Shown one piece after another: positions 1 to 6,359 of a stretch of 6,511 bases of DNA. Where the stretch lies: contig JAYUMV010000342.1 of NCBI GenBank assembly GCA_043762265.1, positions 1 to 6,511 of the forward strand. Direction: 5' to 3'. Below the pieces are notes generated by a model, which saw only the letters and a program-made list of their open reading frames with translations, was not told the origin of the DNA and did no database searches. Position numbers and translations under genes: made by a program. The DNA comes from JANXLO01 sp043762265. GTDB lineage: Bacteria; Armatimonadota; Chthonomonadetes; Chthonomonadales; Chthonomonadaceae. Position 1 is the first letter of the stretch, and the number at the start of each line of letters is the position of its first letter.

Positions 1-1367
1 AAGTCAAAGGGAAGGTCGTCCTGATGCTGGCAGGCAGTCCCAGCAACGATCCCCATGGCCCCCTGGCGGCCCTGGCAGACATTCGGCGCAAAGCGCTTAA
101 TGCGCGTGAGCTCGGTGCGACTGCCGTCTTGGTCGTCGTACCCGACGAGACGCCCTTCGGTGTCTCCACGCGCACCTCTGCAGAGGCCGCCGATGCTGGC
201 TTGCCTGTGCTGCGTGTCAAACAGAAGATCATCGACATTTTCTTCCCTGATGGTCGCACCCTGAAAGCGGCGCGAACAGAGGCTGATCGTGGCAAAAACG
301 TCTCTTTTGAACTGGGCAGTCGGGTAAAGCTCATCGCGGATGTCAAGCCGGTGGAAAAGGTAACGGCGAATGTTGTCGGGATGATCGAAGGCAGCGATCC
401 GGCGCTGAAGCCGGAGGTGGTCGTGATTGGTGCGCACCTCGATCATCTGGGAATGGGCGGTCCCGGATCGCTGGCGAAGTCGAGCGCTCCTGCTATCCAT
501 CACGGTGCAGACGACAACGCCTCCGGGGCGGCGGGTGTGCTGGCGATGGCGCGCTTTTTCGGGGATCTACCGCACACAAAATCCGCCTCGCTCACGGCCC
601 AAATTCGGCAGCGTCCGCGCCGCTCATTGGTGCTGATTTGCTTTAGCGGGGAAGAGTTGGGACTGCTTGGCTCCGCTTATTATGTGGCACACCCGATCGT
701 CCCGCTGGCAAAGACCGTCGCGATGCTCAACATGGACATGGTGGGTCGGTTGCGGGACAACAAACTCATCGCCATCGGGAGTGGGACGGCGAAGGAGTGG
801 GACGGCCTGCTCGACAGCCTGAACCAGAAGGCAGGATTCACTCTCTCTCGCAGCATGGACGGTTTTGGAGCCAGCGATCAGCAGTCGTTCTACAACAAGG
901 AGATCCCGGTGTTGTTCTTCTTCACCGGTTCGCATTCGCAGTACCATACTCCCGAAGACACGATCGACCTGATCAATGCCCCCGGCGAAGCGAAAGTATT
1001 GAGGATGGTTGCGGAGTGCGCGGAACGCATCGCAGACAGTCCCGAGCGGCCGACCTACCAAAAGGTGGCGATCACCGGTGGCGGAGGTTCGCCCGGTTTC
1101 CGCGTCTATTTTGGCAGCATTCCGGACTACGCGGCGATGGTCGAAGGGGTGCAGTTGACCGGGGTGCGCGAAGGCAGTCCTGCGGATAGGGCCGGGTTGA
1201 AGGCAGGCGACATCATCATCAAGTTCGGCGATCTCACCGTCAAGAGTGTGCAGGACTATACGGTGGCGCTCTCAGGGCATAAGCCCGGCGATGTCGTCAA
1301 GATCGTCGTGCAGCGCGGGACGGAGACCGTCACGCTCACTGCCACGTTAGCCGCCCGCCCGGAGTAA
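1..1367 (+). CDS. M28 family zinc metallopeptidase with C-terminal PDZ domain (5' end missing)
   Basis: The frame is open from base 3 and reads VKGKVVL before the first ATG at 24, so the true start lies upstream; VKGKVVLM is typical of the PA domain that M28 peptidases often carry. Numbering from that ATG, residues 1-70 resemble the rest of a PA domain. The catalytic domain (about 110-335) has every expected M28 residue: H138 (GAHLDH), D163 (GADDNASG), the E210-E211 pair (FSGEELGLLGS; first is the general base, second a zinc ligand), D238 (NMDMVGR) and H308 (YHTPED). Residues about 373-441 form a PDZ domain (VREGSPADRAGLKAGDIII). The family cleaves N-terminal residues from peptides using two zinc ions and is usually exported; the signal-peptide region is outside the window. 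Residues 181-199 between the D163 and E210 motifs look longer and more basic than usual. The gene ends at TAA 1365-1367, convergent with the HAF gene. Family is secure, substrate unknown. Confidence 0.93.
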   Translation, partial: VKGKVVLMLAGSPSNDPHGPLAALADIRRKALNARELGATAVLVVVPDETPFGVSTRTSAEAADAGLPVLRVKQKIIDIFFPDGRTLKAARTEADRGKNVSFELGSRVKLIADVKPVEKVTANVVGMIEGSDPALKPEVVVIGAHLDHLGMGGPGSLAKSSAPAIHHGADDNASGAAGVLAMARFFGDLPHTKSASLTAQIRQRPRRSLVLICFSGEELGLLGSAYYVAHPIVPLAKTVAMLNMDMVGRLRDNKLIAIGSGTAKEWDGLLDSLNQKAGFTLSRSMDGFGASDQQSFYNKEIPVLFFFTGSHSQYHTPEDTIDLINAPGEAKVLRMVAECAERIADSPERPTYQKVAITGGGGSPGFRVYFGSIPDYAAMVEGVQLTGVREGSPADRAGLKAGDIIIKFGDLTVKSVQDYTVALSGHKPGDVVKIVVQRGTETVTLTATLAARPE

Positions 1368-1408
1368 CACCGTTCCCGAGGGGAGGAGGCGCGGGCTTCC
1401 GAGAGGCG

Positions 1409-1441
1409 CTTACTGCCACGCTTGCGGCCCGCCCAGAGTAG
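1409..1441 (+). pseudogene. Relic copy of the M28 peptidase 3' end (LTATLAARPE-stop)
   Basis: These 33 nt align without gaps to 1335-1367, the last ten codons and stop of the peptidase gene, with 27 of 33 bases identical. Both copies translate to LTATLAARPE followed by a stop (TAA in the gene, TAG here). All differences are silent: CTC/CTT, TTA/CTT, GCC/GCG, CCG/CCA and the stop. The copies are 74 nt apart, so this one is out of frame with the gene. Upstream similarity fades quickly; a shared GCGCGGG (1313-1319 and 1389-1395) sits 2 nt out of register. Silent-only divergence suggests that both were once ends of working paralogous genes and that all but the tail of the second was deleted. A recent local duplication would not explain the silent bias as well. 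The relic lies antisense to the 3' end of the HAF gene. Confidence 0.6.
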
Positions 1442-2549
1442 AGGTGGGCAGCGCGAGAAACGCGCGTCGCTGCCCCTGGAAGAGCCCTTGCCCGACGATC
1501 ACGCCGCCCGCATTGATGGCGTTGGCGCGGGTAAGGGTCCAGCCGGTATCGGTAGCTATCAGCGTATTCAGATCCGCGATGCCGTAGGCAGCGGTCCAAA
1601 CAAAGGCACGATTGCCGGAGAATCCGACGACCTGAGTGGCCTCATTGATGCCGCAGGCTTCGCTCAGTTTCGCACCGGGCAGTCCAGGCAGAAACACGAT
1701 CCTGCCCGTCTCTGTGCGCAGGAAAGCGGTTCGCGTTGCGCCGTCTGCCTGACGCGGCATGTCCCGATAGCCGACCGTCTGTCCCCAGATATTGATTCCG
1801 GTCGCCACGCTCGTTAGAACTGCCTCGTCTCCCGCGAAGATGGCGCATCCGACGCCATCCGTTCCCCAGTAGACCGCCTGCTTCACTTCCTGATCCGATG
1901 GACGGCCCGACATTGCAAACCCGACGCCCTCGTTACGGTCATTTAGAGAGCGCATGGAACCTCCCACCATTCCCTCTTCCAGGCGCATCGGTCGAAAGGC
2001 GGAAGCCTGCTTGCGGTCGCTGTCCGGGCAGATCAAAACCGTCTGCACGGCATCGGTCTCATCAGCGCAGACGCCTGCAATGCAGCCCCATCCGTTGATC
2101 GCCTCAGCACGATGTACTCCCGGCAGGGCCTCCGCCACAGTGCCGTCCGCCTTCACGCAGAAACTGCGGCTGGCCGCTCCAAGAGGAAACAGATTGCCCA
2201 CCACCGTTCCGGCATCGTTGATACCACGTGGGAGGCGAATATCGACGCTATCCGCCGGGTTCAGATCGCGGAGCTGCCCATCCGTCCACACAAATCCATG
2301 CCGAAAAGAGGATTTGTCCACCCGTCGATTGTCCTGCTGTACCGAGCCCAGGTTGGACCAGCCGACCACCTGGTTGAAGTTGTTGATCGCTGTCGCTTCG
2401 CTGACCGTACCCCCTTCCAGAGTTCCCAGGTCAATCAGAGAGTAGTGTGGGCGGTAGAGTGTGGAAGACTTCATCGGGCTGGTCTCCTGTAAAATAAACC
2501 GCCGCTGTCGAGTGAAGTCGGGGGCGCTAAAAGTGTTATAGATCCTCAT
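1410..2549 (-). CDS. HAF-repeat protein, probable seven-bladed beta-propeller
   Basis: The 379-residue product has the hallmarks of HAF-repeat proteins: LIDLGTLEGG near residues 38-47, recurring IN..gqvVG motifs and AFVW-type strands. The IN motifs (LN in one) start at residues 55, 110, 151, 202, 252, 301 and 345, so seven units of 41-55 residues, which suggests a seven-bladed propeller (inference). GFVW (85), VYW (226), AFLR (275), AFVW (315) and AFLA (363) look like matching blade strands. HAF proteins are often extracellular and of unknown function, but I see no signal peptide, lipobox, transmembrane segment or sorting tail here. Two starts are possible: the ATG at 2549, with GAAGGA 9 nt upstream, or the ATG at 2474, with AGGAGA 8 nt upstream, giving 354 residues. 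HAF-like sequence begins after both. The last ten residues (STLGGPQAWQ) and the stop are encoded opposite the peptidase relic, so the C-terminus is probably a late extension. Divergent from the cyclase-domain gene, with an upstream CRP-like site. Confidence 0.85.
   Translation of the reverse strand: MRIYNTFSAPDFTRQRRFILQETSPMKSSTLYRPHYSLIDLGTLEGGTVSEATAINNFNQVVGWSNLGSVQQDNRRVDKSSFRHGFVWTDGQLRDLNPADSVDIRLPRGINDAGTVVGNLFPLGAASRSFCVKADGTVAEALPGVHRAEAINGWGCIAGVCADETDAVQTVLICPDSDRKQASAFRPMRLEEGMVGGSMRSLNDRNEGVGFAMSGRPSDQEVKQAVYWGTDGVGCAIFAGDEAVLTSVATGINIWGQTVGYRDMPRQADGATRTAFLRTETGRIVFLPGLPGAKLSEACGINEATQVVGFSGNRAFVWTAAYGIADLNTLIATDTGWTLTRANAINAGGVIVGQGLFQGQRRAFLALPTSTLGGPQAWQ
2475..2488 (-). promoter_or_regulatory. 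Internal Shine-Dalgarno site for an alternative HAF start at 2474
   Basis: On the minus strand AGGAGA (2488-2483) stands 8 nt before the ATG at 2474-2472, at least as good as the GAAGGA site (2564-2559) before the longer start at 2549. The internal start gives an N-terminus of MKSSTLYRPHYSLIDLGTL, which leads straight into the first HAF unit. The 25 extra residues of the longer form (MRIYNTFSAP...) are polar and show no recognisable domain. The sequence does not decide between them; I lean slightly to 2474 as the main start. Confidence 0.5.
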
Positions 2550-2623
2550 TGTCTTGATTCCTTCGTTTGCGCGACCCCGGCGTCCGAGATGGTGCGGGCG
2601 TTTTCGAAAAGTGTGTTAGATCT

Positions 2624-2629
2624 ATTCTA
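2624..2629 (-). promoter_or_regulatory. Possible -10 element of the HAF gene promoter
   Basis: On the minus strand the hexamer TAGAAT (2629-2624) lies about 75 bp upstream of the longer HAF start and resembles the sigma-70-type TATAAT. No good -35 hexamer lies 16-18 bp upstream. A start of transcription around 2617-2620 would put the CRP-like palindrome (centre 2681.5) about 62-65 bp upstream, near the -61.5 position known for class I CRP activation in E. coli. A weak -35 would suit an activator-dependent promoter. This is weak evidence: AT-rich hexamers are easy to find in spacers, and the promoter consensus of this organism is unknown. Confidence 0.25.
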
Positions 2630-2673
2630 TCGTGAAACCCCGGATGCTTTGTGTGAGATGCCGCATAAGATCC

Positions 2674-2689
2674 TGTGATCTATATCACA
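2674..2689. promoter_or_regulatory. CRP/FNR-family operator, perfect palindrome TGTGATCTATATCACA
   Basis: The 16-bp site reads TGTGA-TCTATA-TCACA. Both half-sites match the E. coli CRP consensus TGTGA-N6-TCACA exactly, and the central six bases differ at one position from the idealised TCTAGA centre. It lies in the 270-bp spacer between the divergent HAF gene and the cyclase-domain gene, 125 bp from the HAF start at 2549 and 130 bp from the cyclase ATG. An isolated TGTGA half-site lies nearby at 2652-2656. CRP-type regulators in many phyla recognise this motif and respond to cAMP or other ligands, so the site may control either gene or both. The binding protein is not in this window. Confidence 0.65.
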
Positions 2690-2819
2690 CTTCCTTCAGG
2701 GACAGGCTTCGTCACAGCGGAAGGAGAGTAGCCCGCGCGTGTCGAAGAATGCAGCGACCTATTCTGTCGCGGTTCCGCTTGTAAACCGTCCCCGAAATAT
2801 GATTCCTTGGAGTGCTTGA

Positions 2820-5744
2820 ATGTCCGTTCTTTCGACCGGAGCAGTTACCTATCTGCTTACGGATATCGCCGGTTCGACGCGCCTTTGGGACGAACACTCC
2901 GCCGCGATGCACCTTGCACATCCGCGCCACAGTGACCTCATCACGGCCTGCGTAGAGCAGCATCACGGCCGCATTATCCGCGAACGCGGCGAGGGAGACA
3001 GCCGTTTCGCGGTCTTCGTACAGCCGATCCATGCCGTCCAAGCCGCCCTCGCCATTCAGCAGGCTTTCCTCTCCGAAAACTGGCCGTTACCTGCGCCGTT
3101 GCGCGTTCGGATCGCCCTGCACATGGGCGGTTCGACAGGCCCGCACAATGGGGACGACTATGCGTCGCCCGCTGCACAGCGTTGTGCCCGCCTGCGCGCG
3201 TTAGCCGCAGGCGGGCAGACCCTTCTCTCCCGAGTTATCCTAGAACTGGTCGCGGATCACCTCCCCGCAGAGGTCGCTCTCCGCCCTCTAGGCACCCATC
3301 GCCTGCAAGACTTGGAGCGCCCGGAAGAGGTATTTCAACTCTGTCACCCGACACTTCCGGACGACTTCCCGCCGCTTCTCTCCCTCGACAGACGGCCTAC
3401 CAATCTGCCGGGGCAGATCAGTAGTTTTGTCGGGCGCGAACGCGAAATGCACGAGGTGATACACCTGTTGGAAAAGACGCGCCTGCTGACGTTGCTCGGT
3501 GCGGGTGGGACCGGCAAAACACGGCTGTCGTTGCAGGTCGGCGCGGATCTGCTGGACCGCTATCCGGACGGTGTCTGGCTGGTGGAACTGGCCCCTCTCT
3601 CCGAGAGGGCGCTTGCCTGGCAGGCGGTGGCCGCGGTATTGGGGGTACGCGAAGAGCCCGGCAGGATGCTAGAGCAAACGCTGCAAAACGCCCTTCAGGC
3701 GAAGACAATGCTGCTGATCCTGGACAACTGCGAGCATCTGATCGGAGTCTGCGCAAAGATGGCAGAGACACTGCTGCAAGGCTGCCCACAACTGCGTATC
3801 CTGACAAGCAGTCGGGAGACTCTGAATGTGCCGGGGGAAGTGACTTATTATGTCCCCTCGCTCTCGCTTCCGAGGATCGGGGAAAAGGTGCCGACCGAGC
3901 GCTTATTAGAGTTCGAGGGCGTGCGTCTCTTTATGGACCGGGCGCGAACCACCACCCCGACCTTCACCCTTACAGAGGCGAATGCCGGGGCAGTGGTGCA
4001 GATATGTAGGCGATTGGACGGTATTCCGCTCGCTCTGGAGCTTGCGGCAGTAAGGGTACGGATGCTCAATCCGGATCAGTTGTTGACGCGCCTGGACGAC
4101 CGTTTCCGTCTGCTGACGGGGGGCAGTCGCACAACACTACCGCGCCAACAGACGCTGCGCGCATTGGTAGATTGGAGCTACGATCTGCTCACGGACCGTG
4201 AGCGCCGTCTGTGGGGCCGCCTTTCCGTCTTCGCCAATGGCTGGAAACTGAAAGCGGCAGAAGAGGTATGCGCGGGAGGAGAAATCGAAGTGTGGGAGGT
4301 GCTTGACATCCTGAGCCAGTTGGTGGACAAGTCGATCGTCCTGGCCGAGGAGCGCGCGGGCGCAGTGCGCTATCGGATGCTCGAATCGCTGCGCGAATAT
4401 GGGAAGGCGCGCCTCGCCGAGAGGGAGGAGACAGCGGAGATACAAGGGCAGTATACGGCCTACTATCTTGCGTTTGCCGAGGAAGCTCATGGTCATCTGC
4501 GCGGACCGGAGCAGGCAGAATGGATCGCCCGCCTCGACACAGAGCGTGAAAACCTCTATGCGGCCTTCGAACTCTGTCTGGTTCAGGCGCAGAATCCTGA
4601 AGATACCGATGTGGTAACAGAATCGATGCTCCGGTTTGCAGCGACCCTTGCGGACTACTGGCGCACCTGTGGCTATCTCTCGGAAGGTCGGAGCCGCCTG
4701 ACAGTCGTGCTGGCGCTGCCGAATGCACCGCTCTATCCGGCGCCGTATGCTGCTTGCCTCAACGTTGCCGGTATCCTCGCGTGGCTCCAGAGTGATTACC
4801 TGGAGGCATGCCAGTTCATTACGCAGAGCCTCGACCTCAAACGCGCCATGAACGACAAGACCGGCATGGCTTCCGCCCTGGGCAACCTGGGCAATATCGC
4901 CAGAGATGCAGGCGACTATAAAATCGCCCGGACCTATCTGGAGGAGGGATTGCACCTGGCGCGGGAGACGCAGGACACGCGCACCCTGAGCGTCGTTCTC
5001 AACAGTTTGGGCGCCCTGCATCGCGAACAGGGGCAGCCCGCTCAGGCGCTGCCCTTTCTGGAAGAGAGTCTGGAACTGCGCCGTCAGTCTGGGGACAAGC
5101 GCGGCATCTCCCTGACCCTCAACAACCTCGGTACCGTCCTGCACAATTTGGGCGAAAAAGCCCGCGCGCGCGCCATGCAGGAAGAGAGTCTAACCCTTCT
5201 GCGTGAGATCGGTGATCGTCAGAATATGGCGGTCTTGCTTAACAATCTGGGCAACCGGGCGAAGGAGGCAGGTAACCTGTCGGAGGCGTGCGCCTACCTG
5301 GAAGAAGGGCAGCGCCTGGCGCAGGAGCTGGGAGATCGCCAGAACGCCGCCATTGCGCTCGTCAATCTCGGTTCGCTCGCCGAGGAGATGGGAGACCGTC
5401 CCCTCGCTGCCGCCCGCTACGCCGAGTGCCTGCGGCTCAGCGATGAACTGGGCGCGAAAGTGATCATGGGATATGCCCTGAACGGTCTCACCCTCCTGGC
5501 CTTGCGCCAGGAGGACTGGGAACGTGCCGTTCTGCTCTTTGCCGCCACCGAAGCGCTAAGGGCAACCTTGAGTACGCGTTTGAGCTCCGAGGACGACGCA
5601 GAACAGGAGACGACCCTGGCTGCTCTCCGCGCTCACCTCCCCTCCGACGAGTTCGATACGCTCTACGCACAGGGACGCTCTCTCAGCCTCTCCGCTACCC
5701 TCGCCTATGCCCTCCGCGAATCCCCTGCTCCCGCAACGGTTTAG
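2820..5744 (+). CDS. Class III nucleotide cyclase domain / NB-ARC-type ATPase / TPR multidomain signalling protein
   Basis: The start is fixed: an in-frame TGA (2817-2819) directly precedes the ATG, GGAG lies 7 nt upstream (2809-2812), and the cyclase domain begins at residue 8. Residues 8-175 form a class III cyclase homology domain with metal-binding D15 (LLTDIAGSTRLW) and D60 (GEGDSRFAVF), D113 at the substrate-specifying position and R124 at the transition-state arginine position. By my alignment R56 replaces the base-specifying Lys and Q120 the transition-state Asn. Residues 194-410 are an NB-ARC/AAA-like ATPase: FVGRERE 203-209, P-loop GAGGTGKT 227-234, Walker B LLILDNCEHL 298-307, TSSRE 329-333 and GIPLAL 401-406. 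Residues about 440-535 resemble the winged-helix segment usual after such ATPases, and 647-926 form a TPR-like array. Family members are thought to be cytoplasmic ATP-dependent signal switches; many end in a LuxR-type DNA-binding domain, which is absent here, so direct DNA binding at the C-terminus is unlikely. A CRP-like palindrome lies 130 bp upstream. Whether it makes cAMP or cGMP is uncertain. Confidence 0.9.
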   Translation: MSVLSTGAVTYLLTDIAGSTRLWDEHSAAMHLAHPRHSDLITACVEQHHGRIIRERGEGDSRFAVFVQPIHAVQAALAIQQAFLSENWPLPAPLRVRIALHMGGSTGPHNGDDYASPAAQRCARLRALAAGGQTLLSRVILELVADHLPAEVALRPLGTHRLQDLERPEEVFQLCHPTLPDDFPPLLSLDRRPTNLPGQISSFVGREREMHEVIHLLEKTRLLTLLGAGGTGKTRLSLQVGADLLDRYPDGVWLVELAPLSERALAWQAVAAVLGVREEPGRMLEQTLQNALQAKTMLLILDNCEHLIGVCAKMAETLLQGCPQLRILTSSRETLNVPGEVTYYVPSLSLPRIGEKVPTERLLEFEGVRLFMDRARTTTPTFTLTEANAGAVVQICRRLDGIPLALELAAVRVRMLNPDQLLTRLDDRFRLLTGGSRTTLPRQQTLRALVDWSYDLLTDRERRLWGRLSVFANGWKLKAAEEVCAGGEIEVWEVLDILSQLVDKSIVLAEERAGAVRYRMLESLREYGKARLAEREETAEIQGQYTAYYLAFAEEAHGHLRGPEQAEWIARLDTERENLYAAFELCLVQAQNPEDTDVVTESMLRFAATLADYWRTCGYLSEGRSRLTVVLALPNAPLYPAPYAACLNVAGILAWLQSDYLEACQFITQSLDLKRAMNDKTGMASALGNLGNIARDAGDYKIARTYLEEGLHLARETQDTRTLSVVLNSLGALHREQGQPAQALPFLEESLELRRQSGDKRGISLTLNNLGTVLHNLGEKARARAMQEESLTLLREIGDRQNMAVLLNNLGNRAKEAGNLSEACAYLEEGQRLAQELGDRQNAAIALVNLGSLAEEMGDRPLAAARYAECLRLSDELGAKVIMGYALNGLTLLALRQEDWERAVLLFAATEALRATLSTRLSSEDDAEQETTLAALRAHLPSDEFDTLYAQGRSLSLSATLAYALRESPAPATV
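4758..5597 (+). repeat. Seven in-register 40-residue TPR-like units inside the cyclase/ATPase protein
   Basis: The helix-A signature LN.LG recurs at residues 647, 687, 727, 767, 807, 847 and 887, exactly 40 residues (120 nt) apart with no insertion or deletion. The most regular units read like LNNLGTVLHNLGEKARA followed by A..QEESL.L.RE.GDR. The first (LNVAG) and last (LNGLT) units are the most diverged and probably cap the array. Units of this length resemble the kinesin-light-chain or TPR_12 type, which form a superhelical peptide- or protein-binding surface. Residues 536-646 before the array are helical-looking and may hold further degenerate units. Confidence 0.85.
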
Positions 5745-5766
5745 CGAGAGTAAGGAACATCTCCCT

Positions 5767-5780
5767 GCCCAAATCCGGGC
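5767..5780 (+). terminator. Weak hairpin after the cyclase/ATPase gene
   Basis: GCCC-AAATCC-GGGC forms a 4-bp GC stem with a 6-nt loop, 23 nt after the stop of the cyclase/ATPase gene. It is followed by TGCTTT rather than a real T-run, so it is at best a weak intrinsic terminator. It sits in the 40-bp convergent gap before the end of the DUF423 gene. Confidence 0.25.
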
Positions 5781-5781
5781 T

Positions 5782-5846
5782 GCTTTATGGTCGTGCAGGC
5801 GCCTTCCATGCAGCCGCTGCCAGCAAAAGCCATCCGACCATAAAGC
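5782..5846. repeat. 12-bp perfect inverted repeat at the 3' end of the DUF423 gene
   Basis: GCTTTATGGTCG (5782-5793) is repeated as its exact reverse complement at 5835-5846, with 41 nt between the arms. The left arm contains the stop codon of the DUF423 gene (TAA on the minus strand, 5787-5785); the right arm encodes part of its SFMVGW segment. In RNA from either strand the arms could pair into a long hairpin closing the 3' end of that gene. It may help termination or end protection between the two convergent genes, or may be chance. Confidence 0.45.
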
Positions 5847-6168
5847 TGAGCCCGCCGATTGGAGCGGTGATTCCGAACGCTCTATTCCCGGTTAGCGCGA
5901 AGGCGTAGAGGCCACCTGAGAAGCAGCAGATCCCTACGAACAAAAGCCAACCCGCAGCCCGTGCGTTTTTGGAGTCTCCCAGCCGTTCCATACACAATCC
6001 GATCAGGATCAGGCCCAGCGCATGAATCATGTGATATTGTGCGCCTATCTGATAGTCTTCCATTTGTAAGGCTGGCAATTTGCCCCGCAGGGCATGCGCC
6101 CCCATCGCGCCCAACAATACCGCTAAAAAGGCCATGAGGCTGCCCAACTTGATGAATACGCGATCCAT
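5785..6168 (-). CDS. DUF423 family inner-membrane protein (YgdD-like)
   Basis: The 127-residue product starts MDRVFIKLGSLMAFLAVLLG and has the DUF423 signature AMGAHALRGKL (21-31) just after the first hydrophobic helix, then YHMIHALGLILIG (45-57). Four membrane-spanning segments can be read at about 5-25, 44-60, 72-94 and 100-121, which is the usual topology and length for the family. DUF423 proteins are small integral membrane proteins whose function is not established. The frame stays open upstream to an ATG at 6354, but the added 62 residues are polar, Cys/Arg-rich and unlike the family. I therefore chose the ATG at 6168, which has GAGG 4 nt and GGGA about 11 nt upstream, neither ideally spaced. 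The gene converges on the cyclase/ATPase gene with a 40-bp gap and diverges from the isomerase-like gene. Confidence 0.88.
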   Translation of the reverse strand: MDRVFIKLGSLMAFLAVLLGAMGAHALRGKLPALQMEDYQIGAQYHMIHALGLILIGLCMERLGDSKNARAAGWLLFVGICCFSGGLYAFALTGNRAFGITAPIGGLSFMVGWLLLAAAAWKAPARP

Positions 6169-6359
6169 TTCCCCTCGTTCCCGCTGAAAACATTCGTGTT
6201 TCCAGCCTGTTCCGTCCTTACCTTTTTCGCAGAACGTACAGGAATTCCTCTCTCGACTCGCGAACTGTGCGGGCAGACAGGCCCAACAGAAATCTGCGGC
6301 CTGCCACTCTGTGCGCGTGCGTGTCAAGGCGTCGCGCAACGACGAAGGAGCCATTGCAA

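Noticed and set aside
624..1061. 145-codon open frame antisense to the M28 peptidase
   Set aside because: It overlaps the zinc-site coding region of a clear peptidase, and its product shows no recognisable domain; a shadow of GC-rich coding DNA.
2611..2640. TTAGATCTATTCTATCGTGA as a second CRP-like site
   Set aside because: Only a partial half-site with wrong spacing; the TAGATCTA core alone is not evidence.
2798..2803. TATGAT as a -10 element for the cyclase/ATPase gene
   Set aside because: Transcription would begin at or inside the Shine-Dalgarno site, and no -35 hexamer is correctly spaced (TTGTAA at 2779 is only 13 bp away).
2799..2819. Six-codon minicistron MIPWSA whose TGA abuts the cyclase/ATPase ATG
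   Set aside because: It could act in translational coupling, but it has no Shine-Dalgarno site of its own and contains that of the main gene; most likely chance.
4137..5144. 335-codon open frame antisense to the cyclase/ATPase gene
   Set aside because: Long, but fully opposite the winged-helix and TPR-coding region, which has an unmistakable protein signature. Its product shows no known motif, and its length reflects the regular 120-nt coding repeats on the other strand.
6267..6308. GGCAG...CTGCC hairpin upstream of the isomerase-like gene as a riboswitch or attenuator
   Set aside because: The stem needs a 4-nt bulge, has no T-run and matches no riboswitch class I recognise.
6169..6354. N-terminal extension of the DUF423 gene to an ATG at 6354
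   Set aside because: The 62 added residues are polar and unlike the family, which begins at the short hydrophobic N-terminus; the extension would nearly abut the start of the divergent gene.
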